Shown here: piece after piece, positions 24,201-32,885 of the stretch
Layout of the letters: each line of letters begins with the position of its first letter
How positions within the stretch are numbered: position 1 is the first letter of the stretch
From: Ilex aquifolium
Lineage: Eukaryota; Streptophyta; Magnoliopsida; Aquifoliales; Aquifoliaceae
Assembly: GCA_951799425.1 (NCBI GenBank)
Contig: OX637398.1
Coordinates: forward strand, 23,756,270-23,820,269
Length of the DNA stretch: 64,000 nucleotides
Direction of reading: 5' to 3'
Translations under genes and position numbers: made by a program
The notes under the pieces: model-generated
Told to the model about the DNA's origin: nothing
The model's database searches: none
Seen by the model: the letters and a program-made list of their open reading frames with translations, nothing else

Positions 24201-25230
24201 ATGGTAAAATGATAAAGGATAAAATTAAAATTAAGTTTATTTGTAAAACCGTAGAAATAGCACTAATAGGAGATAAGTTAAGAGGGAATCGAAGAATGAT
24301 TTGATACATATGATGATAATTCGAGAGTTAGAGGCATGTCTGAAATAACTACGGAATAATAAAAAAGGATATAATAGCTTATGGTCTAACAGACCAAATG
24401 GTTCTTGATAGAGCGCAATGGAAAAATAGGATTTCATGTAACCGACTTCAAATAATTGGAATTAAAGCTTTATTGAGTTGAGTTGAGTTATGAAAATTGA
24501 AAATTGTATTGGTTCCCAGTCCTTAAAAGTTTGTGTTAAGAATTAGAGTAAATAGTTGAATAATCCACAGATATCTTTGATGACTTTTTAATGTTTCAAC
24601 TTTTCAATTTTTTGTTGTCTAGTTCAAAATGGTAAAAAATGGAGAACTTTGTGTTTCCAGAATGTCCCAGCCTTCGGACAGATTTTCAGAAAACTCGTTT
24701 CTGGATATCTACCAAAGAAGCCCTTTTAATTTCTTTAAGTGCTGTAAGCAGACACATGCTATGTTAATCCCTTGTGCCCCTTGTCAATGGCAGAAGCGGG
24801 ATTGAGGACGTTTCGAAACAATGTTTGTGCAGTGCAATTACTTGGTGGATTCTGACAATTTGTAAATTTGAGATTCACAGTATTATCTGGAGAAGAACCT
24901 TGACGCAAGGCAGAAAGAGCTTGAACGTGAGGCAGAGCTTGAGGAAAAATCTCCTAAAGCAAAAGCTAAATCGAAGATGTCAAAGGTAACATTGACTTGT
25001 AGTTATTTACATCCAAGAAAGAAAAAGGAGAAATATGATAACAGTTGTAATCCATAATGTAATCTGTTCCATTCCTTTTCCTATGGTCAGTTATTCAAGC
25101 GAAAACTTCACATTCCTCATTTGATGATTAACAGGCCGAGAGGGAAGCTCGGAAAAAGCAGAAAGTGCAGGCATTTCAACAGGCAAAACAAAAGTCAAAA
25201 GGGCTGAAGAATGCCAAAAGATGGAAATGA
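12291..25230 (+). CDS. ABCF5: ABC transporter F family member 5-like, plastid-targeted ABCF ATPase
   Basis: Nine exons: 12291-13175, 13718-14059, 20120-20260, 20369-20548, 20657-20812, 20948-21049, 21148-21276, 24881-24985, 25135-25230. They total 711 codons, every junction is GT-AG and every intron is phase 0. Residues 1 to about 65 are Ser/Thr/Arg-rich and resemble a plastid transit peptide. NBD1: Walker [10 protein letters not shown] (149-157), a modified signature SSGWQ (280-284) and Walker [13 protein letters not shown] with Glu304. NBD2: Walker [10 protein letters not shown] (476-484), LSGGEK (563-568), Walker B with Glu588 and a SHDR H-loop near 617. The C-terminus is Lys-rich. ABCF proteins have no membrane domains and act on ribosomes or translation, so it is not a transporter. 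The N-terminal MDL start and overall length resemble Arabidopsis ABCF5 (assignment from memory). All exons are open, so it appears functional. Confidence 0.93.
13176..13717 (+). other. Intron 1 of the ABCF5-like gene
   Basis: 542 bp, GT-AG, phase 0, T-rich with no repeat or gene recognised. It splits NBD1 between the signature motif and Walker B. Confidence 0.85.
14167..14323 (-). repeat. Possible small solo LTR / TRIM-like sequence
   Basis: Begins TGTTAGGGT and ends TTCTAACA, with a TATA-like TTTATATAAATA on the minus strand. The size (157 bp) and inverted termini fit a small LTR. No target-site duplication was found, so this is tentative. Confidence 0.3.
14834..15607. mobile_element. Non-autonomous TIR element (MITE-like) in intron 2
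   Basis: The ends are inverted repeats: the left end reads GGGCTTGTTTGGTTTG and the right end, reverse-complemented, AGGCCTGTTTGGTTTG, with further imperfect pairing inward (GAAAAACAGTTTTT-like). TAA flanks at 14831-14833 and 15608-15610 would be a 3-bp duplication as in Tourist/Harbinger elements. There is no transposase. Its centre holds a TG-rich microsatellite. An hAT origin is an alternative. Confidence 0.6.
15216..15392. repeat. TG-rich microsatellite inside the TIR element
   Basis: A long irregular (TG)n tract with interspersed TCTGTGTG and CGTCTGTG words; frames through it are low complexity and are not called as genes. Confidence 0.8.
16923..17200 (-). repeat. LTR copy 1 (3' LTR in element orientation)
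   Basis: TGATGTAGACTAGG...CCATTA on the plus strand, with the shared ATGCATCC and TTTATATA words of the other two copies. It lacks the AAGAAGAAAGGGATG-like insertion found near the start of copies 2 and 3. Confidence 0.75.
17289..17924 (-). pseudogene. Second unrecognised ORF of the three-LTR element
   Basis: 211 codons open on the minus strand, overlapping the end of the upstream ORF in another frame, so it may be its frameshifted continuation. It has hydrophobic segments and a C-terminal [20 protein letters not shown] stretch. It ends just before the polypurine-like tract. No family recognised. Confidence 0.4.
17812..18423 (-). pseudogene. Unrecognised hydrophilic ORF of the three-LTR element
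   Basis: Reads from an ATG at 18423 to about 17812 in one frame with a single stop near 18224-18228. The N-terminus is His/Ser-rich, and the middle ([20 protein letters not shown]) looks like an amphipathic or coiled-coil helix. It sits just downstream of the primer site, where gag would be, so a gag-like role is possible, but I recognise no capsid or zinc-knuckle motif. Confidence 0.4.
18640..18880. repeat. Degenerate tandem repeat in the retroelement leader
   Basis: About four degraded units of roughly 45-55 bp with the words GATGTTTCTGCAATTTT and GAACTTTTGG. It lies between the primer site and the first ORF, i.e. the untranslated leader of the minus-strand element. Confidence 0.5.
19241..19548 (-). 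repeat. LTR copy 2, next to the primer binding site
   Basis: Starts TGATGTAGATTAGG directly after the primer-site-like sequence and ends CTATTA. It carries a short duplication GATCCCGGATCCC near its outer end compared with GATCCCC in copy 3. Confidence 0.75.
19549..19612 (-). repeat. 64-bp junction with two 32-bp repeats and a perfect primer binding site
   Basis: Two copies of a 32-bp unit starting GATGTAGATCGTA; the first contains GCTCTGATACCA (19566-19577), the exact complement of the classical tRNA-iMet primer site, and the second a decayed version. It is all that remains of internal sequence between LTR copies 2 and 3. Confidence 0.7.
19613..19912 (-). repeat. LTR copy 3, outer right LTR
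   Basis: Same family as copies 1 and 2, ends CCCCATTA and directly abuts the AAGTG duplication at 19913-19917. Confidence 0.75.
21277..24880 (+). other. Intron 7 of the ABCF5-like gene, expanded by a LINE
   Basis: 3604 bp, GT-AG, phase 0. Most is a decayed RTE-type LINE (21440-24487). The remaining edges (21277-21439 and 24488-24880) are AT-rich; parts may be the ends of an older TIR element. Confidence 0.85.
21440..24487 (+). mobile_element. Decayed RTE-clade LINE (non-LTR retrotransposon)
   Basis: Many stops, but the order of conserved pieces is clear. A 5' region holds TACTAGGGCATTACC and CTCCAGTG words. An endonuclease-like region at about 21840-22400 has fragments resembling RNGVEIIV and INAFAPQV. 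A reverse transcriptase at about 23360-23800 has [20 protein letters not shown], a decayed [27 protein letters not shown] and [13 protein letters not shown]. The 3' end is a short GTTGAGTTGAGTT repeat, as in plant RTE elements. A 17-bp near-perfect repeat GTTATGAAAAYTGAAAA flanks it (21420-21436 and 24487-24503) and is probably the target-site duplication. Inactive. Confidence 0.8.
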
Positions 25231-25693
25231 GCAATGCTGTTTATGCTCGTAATGAATTGCCCTGTATTGTTTAGCTGATATTATTGTGTAAAAAAGCCCG
25301 AGCTAGCTACCAGTTACTGTGTACATAACATAAATAGGATTAGCTCATGTTATTCAGAAACTGAGGCTCCAACAATGAAATCAGTAACCAATTTATGCTG
25401 TATTTACATGACCAAGAAAATCAAATTCAAGAGTAGGAGTGACGTAGAAAAGCCAATGTTACCACTACAATTTTCTTATTACGAAGCCAAGAGCTAATAA
25501 ACCAGATTTATGTTGAAGTGTAGATGTTGCATCCGGTGCATTGAAGGGGTTTGGTAATCCTACCTAACACTTGTGCCCACCTCACCCTGACAGCCCTCCA
25601 CTTGGGGGCGGGGCTAGATTCTATATTAGAGGGGACACTAACATGAATGAAAAATTATTCAACTAGCATTAAAAAAAGAAAAAAAAGAAAAAT
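25231..25693 (+). other. 3' UTR and downstream region of the ABCF5-like gene
   Basis: No reading frame of note. AATAAA at 25496-25501, 266 bp after the stop codon, is a candidate polyadenylation signal; plant signals are loose, so the true end is uncertain. Confidence 0.5.
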
Positions 25694-25826
25694 GCTATGT
25701 TGTTCAAATCAAAATTTAAATTTTGTATTTTAAATGTATGTGCACCACATATTGAATGAAAAAAATTAATTTTTTGGGACTCAATGATATGTGTGGTGCA
25801 CATGCATTTGATTTGAGTAGCATAGC
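25694..25826. mobile_element. Small foldback element (MITE-like)
   Basis: The two arms are near-complementary over most of 133 bp. The left arm starts GCTATGTTGTTCAAATCAAA and holds ATGTGCACCACA; the right arm holds GGTGCACATGCATTTGA and ends AGTAGCATAGC. There is no coding capacity. The family is not identified and no clear target duplication was seen. Confidence 0.6.
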
Positions 25827-26027
25827 AGTGCTAAAAAAAAAAAATTTCGCCCCTATTAATGAAGACCAAATTGGAAGTGGTTGTATTAGATTTTCGAGTT
25901 CATTTACTTTATTTTGAGGTAAAACTAATCACTTTTAAATTAAAACTAACCAATTTTTAGGGTTTTTGAGTTTTTGGGTATTGTACCAAAGACAAGACCA
26001 CGAGTGTATAAATAATCAGTGCGTTAG

Positions 26028-26158
26028 TTACGTGTGCATTGAGCACTTGTTAAATATAATTACTCTCTCTCTGTACACGTGCACTACTGAACACTTCTTA
26101 AATGTACGCGGAGAGAGAGAGAGAGTAACTACTTTAAAAGAGTGTTCAGTGCACGCTT
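26028..26158. repeat. Complex foldback with CT/GA tracts
   Basis: Three related segments built on GTGCACTGAACACTTNTTAAA: two in direct orientation and one inverted, with (CT)n in the left part and (GA)n in the right that pair with each other. Probably a rearranged small foldback element; its origin is unknown. Confidence 0.45.
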
Positions 26159-26384
26159 AGAGATAGAAAAATTACATTTAAGGAGTGATCTAAATTAAAA
26201 CACGGGATAGAACCAAATGTGTACATGGAACATTGCGTCACTGTTATAAATAGCACAAATCATCTATAATTGACTAATTATATGTTTCTCAGCAATTTTC
26301 TTTTGATTTGCACAATCAAATAGCCTATGATAAAATCATCGTTCATGATGTTGTGAAGCCAGGTTCTGATCGTCCTCCATTTTG

Positions 26385-27090
26385 TTGAGGAATGAATTGT
26401 TTAAAAAACACACTTTTAAACACAATCATTCGGGGGTTTAGGTGGCATTTGCCTCCTCCAAATTGGTTAAAGCTCAACACGGATGGGCTGCTTGTGATTG
26501 TGTTTTTTGAACACATCGTGGTTTTGTTAAAGAGGCCTTTAGTCTTCTTTTGGGCACCCGTTCAACCTATTATGTAGAATTCATGGCAGTTATTACGATA
26601 TTGACATTGCTTGGTCTCTTGAATGACAAACTGTGGGTGAAATGTGATTCGCAAATAGTATTGAAAAGATTTTCAATTACCCATCTTCTAATCCCCTGGG
26701 ATTTAAAAGCCAAGTGGAGAGTATGCTGTGAGCAAATGCAAAAAATATATTTACAATTTTCACATATCTATAGGGAAGGAAATCAGGTTGCCAATCGTCT
26801 TGCTAATTTTGAAATTGGATCCGACACTTATTCTTGGTGGTCTTCTCCTCCGAATTTTATGTCTTCTCTCGTTAATAGGGATATAATTGGCTCTCCAAAT
26901 TTTAGATTTAAATAATGATGTATTGCATTGTTTTTTCTCTATGATTTTTAATTCAATTGGGATTTGTATTAGTTACTTGGGGTAAGGCTCTTTACATCCC
27001 CCTCCCCCTATTTTAAGTTGTAATTTTGTTTTTTCTTTATTCAATGAAATTTTCTCGTGCTGTTTGAGGTTTGGCTATAAAAAAAATCTA
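26385..27090 (+). mobile_element. 5'-truncated L1-type LINE tail with RNase H remnant
   Basis: The frame around 26392-26577 gives WHLPPPNWLKLNTDG, and after a frameshift 26550-26915 gives GTRSTYYVEFMAVI, LWVKCDSQIVLKRF and HIYREGNQVANRLAN. This is the RNase H (RVT_3-type) domain found at the end of plant L1 ORF2. After the stop comes a T-rich 3' UTR with TTCAATGAAATTTTCTCGTG and a short A-rich end near 27080-27100, typical of plant L1 tails. All upstream parts of the LINE are missing. Confidence 0.8.
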
Positions 27091-27237
27091 TAAAAAACAC
27101 ATTTTTTTGTAAGTGAATTTTATCATTTGCATTTACGAATCACTTATTTACCCCAAAAAATAAGGGACAAGTATGCAATATTTTTAAAAATAACAGACCT
27201 AGTATATTCAATTATAGAGGTATTGTCTTGTTCAACA

Positions 27238-28482
27238 TCTATATCTACACTACTAATAAAAGGAAGTTAAGTGAAAAACTTTTAATTGACTATAATATCC
27301 TTCATAAAACATATAATTCCCTTGAACAATTTTCTTTCATCTTCTCCAATTAATTACATACTCCTCTATTATTATTTCATCTCCTTAAATTAGTTATGTA
27401 CATATACTTAATATTTTATGTATTCATTTTAACTTTAATTATTGATTTTAACTCTAATGATGTTCATATCACTATGAGTAATAACAAAATAGTACACTAC
27501 CACCTTTTTGTTTCTCCACATGAATTTATTTGAGGTTTTAATGTTTCTAGGCCAAAAGTTTTTTGTGACTACAAGAAAGCTTGAAAAATTTCTTCTAAAT
27601 TGATGTCTGCGTTTTATGGACATGAAAAAACCAAAAGTTTATAGTAATTACAAAAAACTTTTAAAACTTTTTCTCTCTTTTCTATTGGGTTTCAAGGATT
27701 GCTATAAAAATGTTATCGCTTGAAGTATTTGTTTGATGTGAATGTGTCGGCTCTATATCGTAGAACTCGATTGCTAGGTAATCACCTTTGCCCCTATTTA
27801 TGTGTGGGGGATTGCAATTTTCTCAAAAATAAAAAGAGTTTGTGGTCTTGTCCTTATATATTGATGGTTGGACAATTATTTTCAACTTCAAGTCTTCATT
27901 ATTTTTTTTACACTCTATCTTGGAAAAAATATTTCAAGAAATTTGCAAAAGCATTGAACAACAAGTAGCTAGAGAAGTAAGATTTTGTGATCCTCCATGT
28001 ATGTAACATAACCACATGTTAGATAGTTTATCTCTTCATTGGGTGTATATTTACAATGCCAAATATGATTAGATTTTACAAAATAACGATCAATATATAG
28101 ACACTATTTTATTAAGTTTAATCCTACTACTTTTACTTAATGCAGGTCAAATTAAAGTGTTGGAATTGCAATAATCACAATAATTAATTGGTTTTTTGCA
28201 TAAGAGGTTTGCTCCATGAACTTTATATTAAATAATAAAAAATCTGAAAAGACATTGGTTTATGTATCTTTGAAAAATACTATTTGTTTTGGGTCAAGCA
28301 AATAGAGATTAAAAATTTTCTAACCTTTGATCCCCACCTCCCAAAAAAAGAAATTAAAAACACAATCTTTTTGAGCTTACTTCAGCTATTTGCAATGTCG
28401 TGATCACTTTTTCTAATTTTGATGCTAAACAAAATATTCGTAATGAGATTGTTCACGTGCAAAACACGTGTACATCAACTAG
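27238..28482 (+). mobile_element. Probable non-autonomous Helitron
   Basis: The left end is A followed by TCTATATCTACACTACTAA (an alternative start is TC at 27244), which matches the style of plant Helitron 5' ends. The right end has CACGTG-CAAAA-CACGTG (28454-28470), a potential hairpin, then TACATCAACTAG ending at 28482 with the CTAG terminus about 12 nt after the hairpin. No Rep/helicase is encoded. The base after CTAG is C rather than the expected T, which weakens the call. Confidence 0.5.
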
Positions 28483-29789
28483 CATATAATTAATAGAGAG
28501 GACATTGCATATATGTTGTATTCACTCTAACAACAAAATATTTGATTTGCTAGATAAGTGGAGGAGTGGATTAGTAACTTAAACAAAAATCTTACTAGGA
28601 TCACTATATAAATTTTCAAAAATTTAACGGGGAAACATAATAAATTCAGCATAATTATGTTCTTATCTATACTACTTTAGAATATCAAAATACATGACAA
28701 TTTTTTTTTTCATCTTTGCCCTCCCAAAATATAACTATGTCATTCATATCTTTTATATTTAAGAGTTTTCTGGAGGCCAGTTCTTGGGCCCAATAGGATG
28801 AAATCCATATCAAGCAATTTCATCAAACCCAAATCATACAAGAATTGGTTTTAACATATTCTCATACCCATTTTTCATATTCTAACAACCCTAGGTTGGA
28901 AACAAACCTATATAGGAAAGGAACCCTACCTCTTGTAGCATATATCCGCTTAGAAGAAACCCCAAAGACCCAAAATCAAGCTTCCCAAGCTCTATCCCAA
29001 AATTCCAGTCTTTGAGATTTTGGAGAAAACTGCGATCGTTGGTATAAATGTGTAGCTTTCGTTGTGTAGAGCGACTTTAATTCTTGGCTCGAAGCAATCC
29101 AACGGTTGAATCGTCGTAGATCGGAGGAAGAAGGTGGAGAACTTGGGGAGCTCTCTCTTCTTTCTCTTTCTCTCAATTTTTGGAAATCGCTGGTGAAGAA
29201 TGGGGGGAAATCTGATTTTTTTTTCCCCTTTTTATACCCCTTGGATGCTTGGTATACAATGTGCCACACGTCCCCCTTCGATTGGTCCAATTTCATCCCA
29301 AATTAATTAAATATTGTCCCGTGTTGAGCTTAGCGTATTTTTATTAAACTAATTTTAAATTATTTCCCAGGTTTCGAGAACAAAACCTGATCGCATTTAT
29401 TTTAGTCATGCAACACCTAATCGCCTTGTAAAATGCAAAAAAAATCCAACTGTCTCGGAATTCGACGAAAATTGACTAGGTAACTAAATTTTGGCAATAC
29501 GAATCCAACTAAAAAAAATCAAGTTTTTAACCAGTACCGTTTTGCCCTTTTTAATAAAATATAAATTTTTTCGAGTTTTACATTGAGATTTTACAATGGA
29601 CTCCACGAAAGTAGCTAAATTACAAATATGATCTAACACAACCCACATGCATCCTCTTATTTCTATGTTAAAAATTGATTCATTTTGTATGGGTTCTAGA
29701 TAATACCTCAGTACTCTTATTTTCAACTAACATGTGTTATTCTGTTTAAAAATAAAAAGCTAACATGTGCTATCAGTATTTTTTTTTTT
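28483..29789. other. Intergenic region without a recognised gene
   Basis: AT-rich flanks surround a more GC-balanced block (about 28780-29330). That block includes a CCTATATAGG-like TATA word near 28909 and purine/pyrimidine-rich stretches, and could be a lone LTR or UTR of an unidentified element, but no matching second copy is present. A second Helitron-like 5' word, TCTATACTACTTTAGAA, occurs near 28667 without a matching 3' end. Confidence 0.4.
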
Positions 29790-29798
29790 TTGGTAGCG

Positions 29799-30194
29799 CC
29801 AAATTTAGATAACATGAACAATGTGCATTTGTTGGAGAATGAAACAAACCACCAATCTATCAAGTCTTCTTCATGCAATGGTCCTCGAGAGCCATGTAAA
29901 GGAATGATTTTAAATGAACTAGAAGATGCTATGACTTGTTACAAAGCATATGCAAGGCGAAAGGGTTTTAGCATTCGAAAAGGTCATACTCGACTCTTAT
30001 ATGCTAACAAGTCATTGATTGGAGTGGTATTTTCTTGTAATAGGGAAGGTCATCATCGTCCAATCTATCAAAAGAAACATAAGAATATAATTAGTCGCTA
30101 TGTGACCATGATTGGATGTAAAGAAATGATGGGTTTGAGAAGAGATGAAGGAAAATGGGTGGTATGTAAGTTTGTTGCAGACCATACCAACTGA
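29799..30194 (+). pseudogene. FAR1/FHY3-type DNA-binding domain fragment
   Basis: An open frame preceded by a T-run and TAG that looks like a splice acceptor (29782-29796); the first ATG is at 29814. Motifs of the FAR1 DNA-binding domain (MULE-transposase-derived, WRKY-GCM1-like zinc finger) are clear: ELEDAMTCYKAYARRKGFSIRK, VVFSCNREGHH, MIGCKEMMGLRR and WVVCKFVADH. The frame stops directly after ADHTN, where the second zinc-binding His (HxH) is expected, so the finger lacks its last ligand. No MULE transposase core or SWIM domain follows. Either an isolated exon of a broken FAR1-related gene or a transposon fragment. Confidence 0.7.
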
Positions 30195-30271
30195 ATGTTT
30201 AATATAGAAAAAGGTCCTCAATGTATTTAAAAAAATGGGATGCAGCCTTGTGCAAGCGCGAAGGTACATTA

Positions 30272-30364
30272 TATTTTTAGTGTATCTGTCTGACGGTCTG
30301 TTTTTTAGTGTACTTATTTGACGATCTGTATATTTTTTTAGTATACCTATCTAACGATATGTAT
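30272..30364. repeat. Degenerate 30-bp tandem repeat, three copies
   Basis: Copies begin TTTTTAGTGTATCTGTCTGA, TTTTTAGTGTACTTATTTGA and TTTTTAGTATACCTATCTAA at about 30272, 30304 and 30336. Each continues CGRTMTGT. No other feature is attached. Confidence 0.6.
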
Positions 30365-30781
30365 TTATGGAGAAAAAAAGTACATTATGATGATGTAGTT
30401 TTTTAGAATTTGTATGTTAATTAGGTGATGGCATTATCGTTATTTTTACAATTTTTAAAGTACGTTAGTTAAATCTATTGCTTTGACTTTTCAACAGAGA
30501 CCTAATCCAAAAGAAAATTAGCAAGTGGATTTTTTTTTGAAAAATTTGGAAGTCGGTCCCCCTTGGGACTTGTTTTGGAATAAGTTCATCAATGAAACTT
30601 GTTTAATATTAAGTCCATTATGATCTCAATTTTCCAAAATACCTTCAATAGTTATATTTATGTAAAACAAATTTAAAAACTAACTTCTTCTAAATTTTAG
30701 GAGTTTGACTAACATTAAAATTCTCTCTCTCATATCTATCCACATCCATAAATATATTAGGACTCATTCTCTCCCCCTTCT

Positions 30782-30824
30782 CCCCCCCCCCCCCCAAAAA
30801 AAACACACACACACACACATATAT
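30782..30824. repeat. Poly-C / poly-A / CA / TA simple-repeat cluster next to the array
   Basis: A run of about 14 C, then about 7 A, then (CA)n and ATATATA within some 45 bp, about 55 bp left of the start of the tandem array. Such tracts are unstable and prone to breakage or sequencing error. Confidence 0.85.
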
Positions 30825-31009
30825 AGTAACATTAAAAACAAAAAATAGTAACATAGCATATTAACATTTATAACATGGAAACTTCCACGAGTGTAGTTGA
30901 AGCAAGTGCTACCACGGAGGTACATGACTAGGACAAGGAAATCCCCACATGTGTGGAGGGTGAAGATTGCTATGAGGATATTCAAGACGTATATGGTCAA
31001 TAATTGTTT

Positions 31010-31669
31010 GTCCAATTCTTCAAGCAACAAGAGGAGGTGCTCTCCTTGAGTGATCAGGTCAACTCAAGTGAAGAAGAGACAAGAGGCCTTCAAGATCACT
31101 TGGTCAAGTCCAAGGCCCAAATACGTAGCCTAGAAGATGAGAACAAGTCTCTCCCTGACCGAATGAGTTATCTTTAGAGAGGGTGGCATGAGCTCGTCAA
31201 ATCTAAGAAGAATCTTGAGTCAAAATGTGTCAAACTTGATAAAGATCATCGTGAATCGAATAAGCTCTCCAACAGACTTCCCCAATGAAATGAGAAGTTT
31301 GGTAGGATGTTATTTGTGGGAAAAAGTGTAGGTGATAATCGTGGTTTAGGCAACACAAATGAACGCACCCACACTTCTTCCAAGACCGTGTTTGTCAAGG
31401 GTATCACCAACCCATCACCCCGACAAGTTGGCACATGCCCAAAATTTGTTAAGAATGGTAAGGGTGGGAATTCAAAGAAAAAGGTTGCTAAAGAAACCGA
31501 AATCGTTGGTGTGTGCAGACCAAGGATTGTTGGCGTGCCCATAATCGCTCGAGGCCTAGATGAACCGTGCGGTATGGAGGTCCAAGTGAAGCTACACCAC
31601 ACGTCGCAGAGGGACTTTCGACGGAGAAACATAGCAAGGAAAGGAGCATCTAACCATGGTATTGGTTGA
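31010..31669 (+). pseudogene. gag C-terminal half in array unit 1 (type example for all units)
   Basis: One frame runs from about 30950 through 31669 with stops at the same three places in most units: after YGQ, after SYL and after LPQ. The first part is heptad-like (QQEEVLSLSDQVNSSEE, KAQIRSLEDENKSL) and predicts a coiled coil. Next come EKFGRMLFVGKS, GDNRGLGNTNE and SSKTVFVKG, the order seen near the end of SIRE-type copia gag. The tail ends at TGA (31667-31669) before LTR-like DNA. The 120-codon segment after the last stop remains open in every unit, but this may only reflect low divergence. Confidence 0.7.
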
Positions 31670-32158
31670 GGTATAATTCTCGAGTACTTGCATGCCGACT
31701 TGGAGAGTAGTGGATTCGGCTTTGGTGAACCTAGGTAGGTTCCTCGCGGTTTTTTTCGAGGGGGTTTTTCGGCGTCAACAAATAGCTAGTGTTCTTTACT
31801 TTCTACTGTACACACTTGCATTTGTTAGCACACACACGCACTGTGTGGTTGTTTATTTGATTGTACGGATATCATTCAACCATAGGTGTGCAATTGGGTC
31901 TAAGGGTTTGTTGGGATCGCCGTGAGATTGGCCAGAGTGAATTAATTGCATATTAATTAAAATCAATAATCATGGTCCAACGGGTTTTGTGGTGACTGAA
32001 AGGGTTCCCACATTCGATGCCTCATATTTGTGAGGAGAGGTAGTTGTGGTAGGCATAGGTTTTAATTCGTAATCAATTTGGGCTAAAATTGAGAAACCTA
32101 TTCAACCCCCTTCAAGGTAATTGTCGAGAAATCTATCATTACTACTAGTTTGTGTTGA
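31670..32158 (+). repeat. LTR-like non-coding segment in array unit 1 (type example)
   Basis: About 490 bp between the gag tail and the next gag start. It holds GGTTCCTCGCGGTTTTTTTC and GGCGTCAACAAATAGC words and ends with GAGAAACCTATTCAACCCCC, a form common at the 3' end of copia-type LTRs. The classical tRNA-iMet primer site TGGTATCAGAGC is not found after it. It may therefore be an LTR that lost its primer site, shared between neighbouring copies. Confidence 0.5.
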
Positions 32159-32620
32159 ATGGGTTCTCAAAAGGAAAGCGGTTCCATTGGACGACCACCA
32201 CTCTTCGATGCATCGAACTTTGCAAAATCCTAAGAGAGCATTTTCTTAAATCCATTGATGAGAGAGCGTGGTTGACTCTCCAAGAGGGTTGGAGGCCTTC
32301 CGCCACCGCCAAAAAAGTTGAAAGTGGTCAAGTGGTGGTTGAAGTAAAATCCTCGAAGGTATGGATTAAAAATGAGAATGAGTCAACGGGGTGAAACTCA
32401 AAAGGCTTGGATGCGATATTAAATGCCGCGACACCTAACTAGTTCCGAAGGATCGCTAATTGCAAAACTTCAAAGGAAGCGTGCGATACCTTGGTTGTTT
32501 CCCACGAAGGGACTTCCTTGGTGGAGATGGCTCAACTGCAAAGGTAGACCTCTCAGTTCGAGAGTTTGAGGGTGCAAGATGATGAAACATTAAAGAGAAT
32601 TTCCTACTAAAATGCGTGAT
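32159..32620 (+). pseudogene. gag N-terminal half in array unit 1 (type example)
   Basis: The ATG at 32159 starts MGSQKESGSIGRPPLFDASN, then a frameshift near 32230 leads to FLKSIDERAWLTLQEGW, and further on VSHEGTSLVEM and FESLRVQDDETLKRIS. This matches the N-terminal and UBN2-type region of plant copia gag. Several stops and frameshifts are shared by all units; unit 14 also has ATG changed to ACG. Confidence 0.7.
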
Positions 32621-32885
32621 ACTGCAAAATTAATCATTTGCATTAGGTATCAAGGTTGACGATGCGGCCATCAAGTGGAAAATCTTGTGATCTCTAGCGG
32701 AGAGATTTCGTGTTAAGGTCTCATCCTTGGAGACAAGTGTCAACATAGAGTTGGTGTCGGTGGAAGACCAAGTTGGGTCTATCTTGACCTTTGAGATGAT
32801 CCTTCCATCCTTAAAGTAAGCTAAGGGCAGGGCCTTGAGCTCAAATAATCAAGGAGGAGGTAAATTCGGGTGACCCCGATTTTGA

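Noticed and set aside
28667-28720. Second Helitron 5' end (TCTATACTACTTTAGAA)
   Set aside because: No hairpin plus CTRR end was found downstream within the window, so it is noted only.
28976-29306. Overlapping ORFs on both strands at about 29.0-29.3 kb
   Set aside because: Low-complexity Ser/Arg/Leu content from purine/pyrimidine-rich DNA, no domain, no splice context.
31246-31632. Minus-strand 128-149 codon ORF (MFLRRKS...) open in all 14 array units
   Set aside because: It lies exactly opposite the recognisable gag C-terminal frame, shows no domain, and its openness in all copies is expected from the low divergence between units.
31692-31925. Plus-strand ORFs in the LTR-like block of each unit
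   Set aside because: Short, lie in non-coding LTR-like DNA, change length with one-base indels between units and have no recognisable domain.
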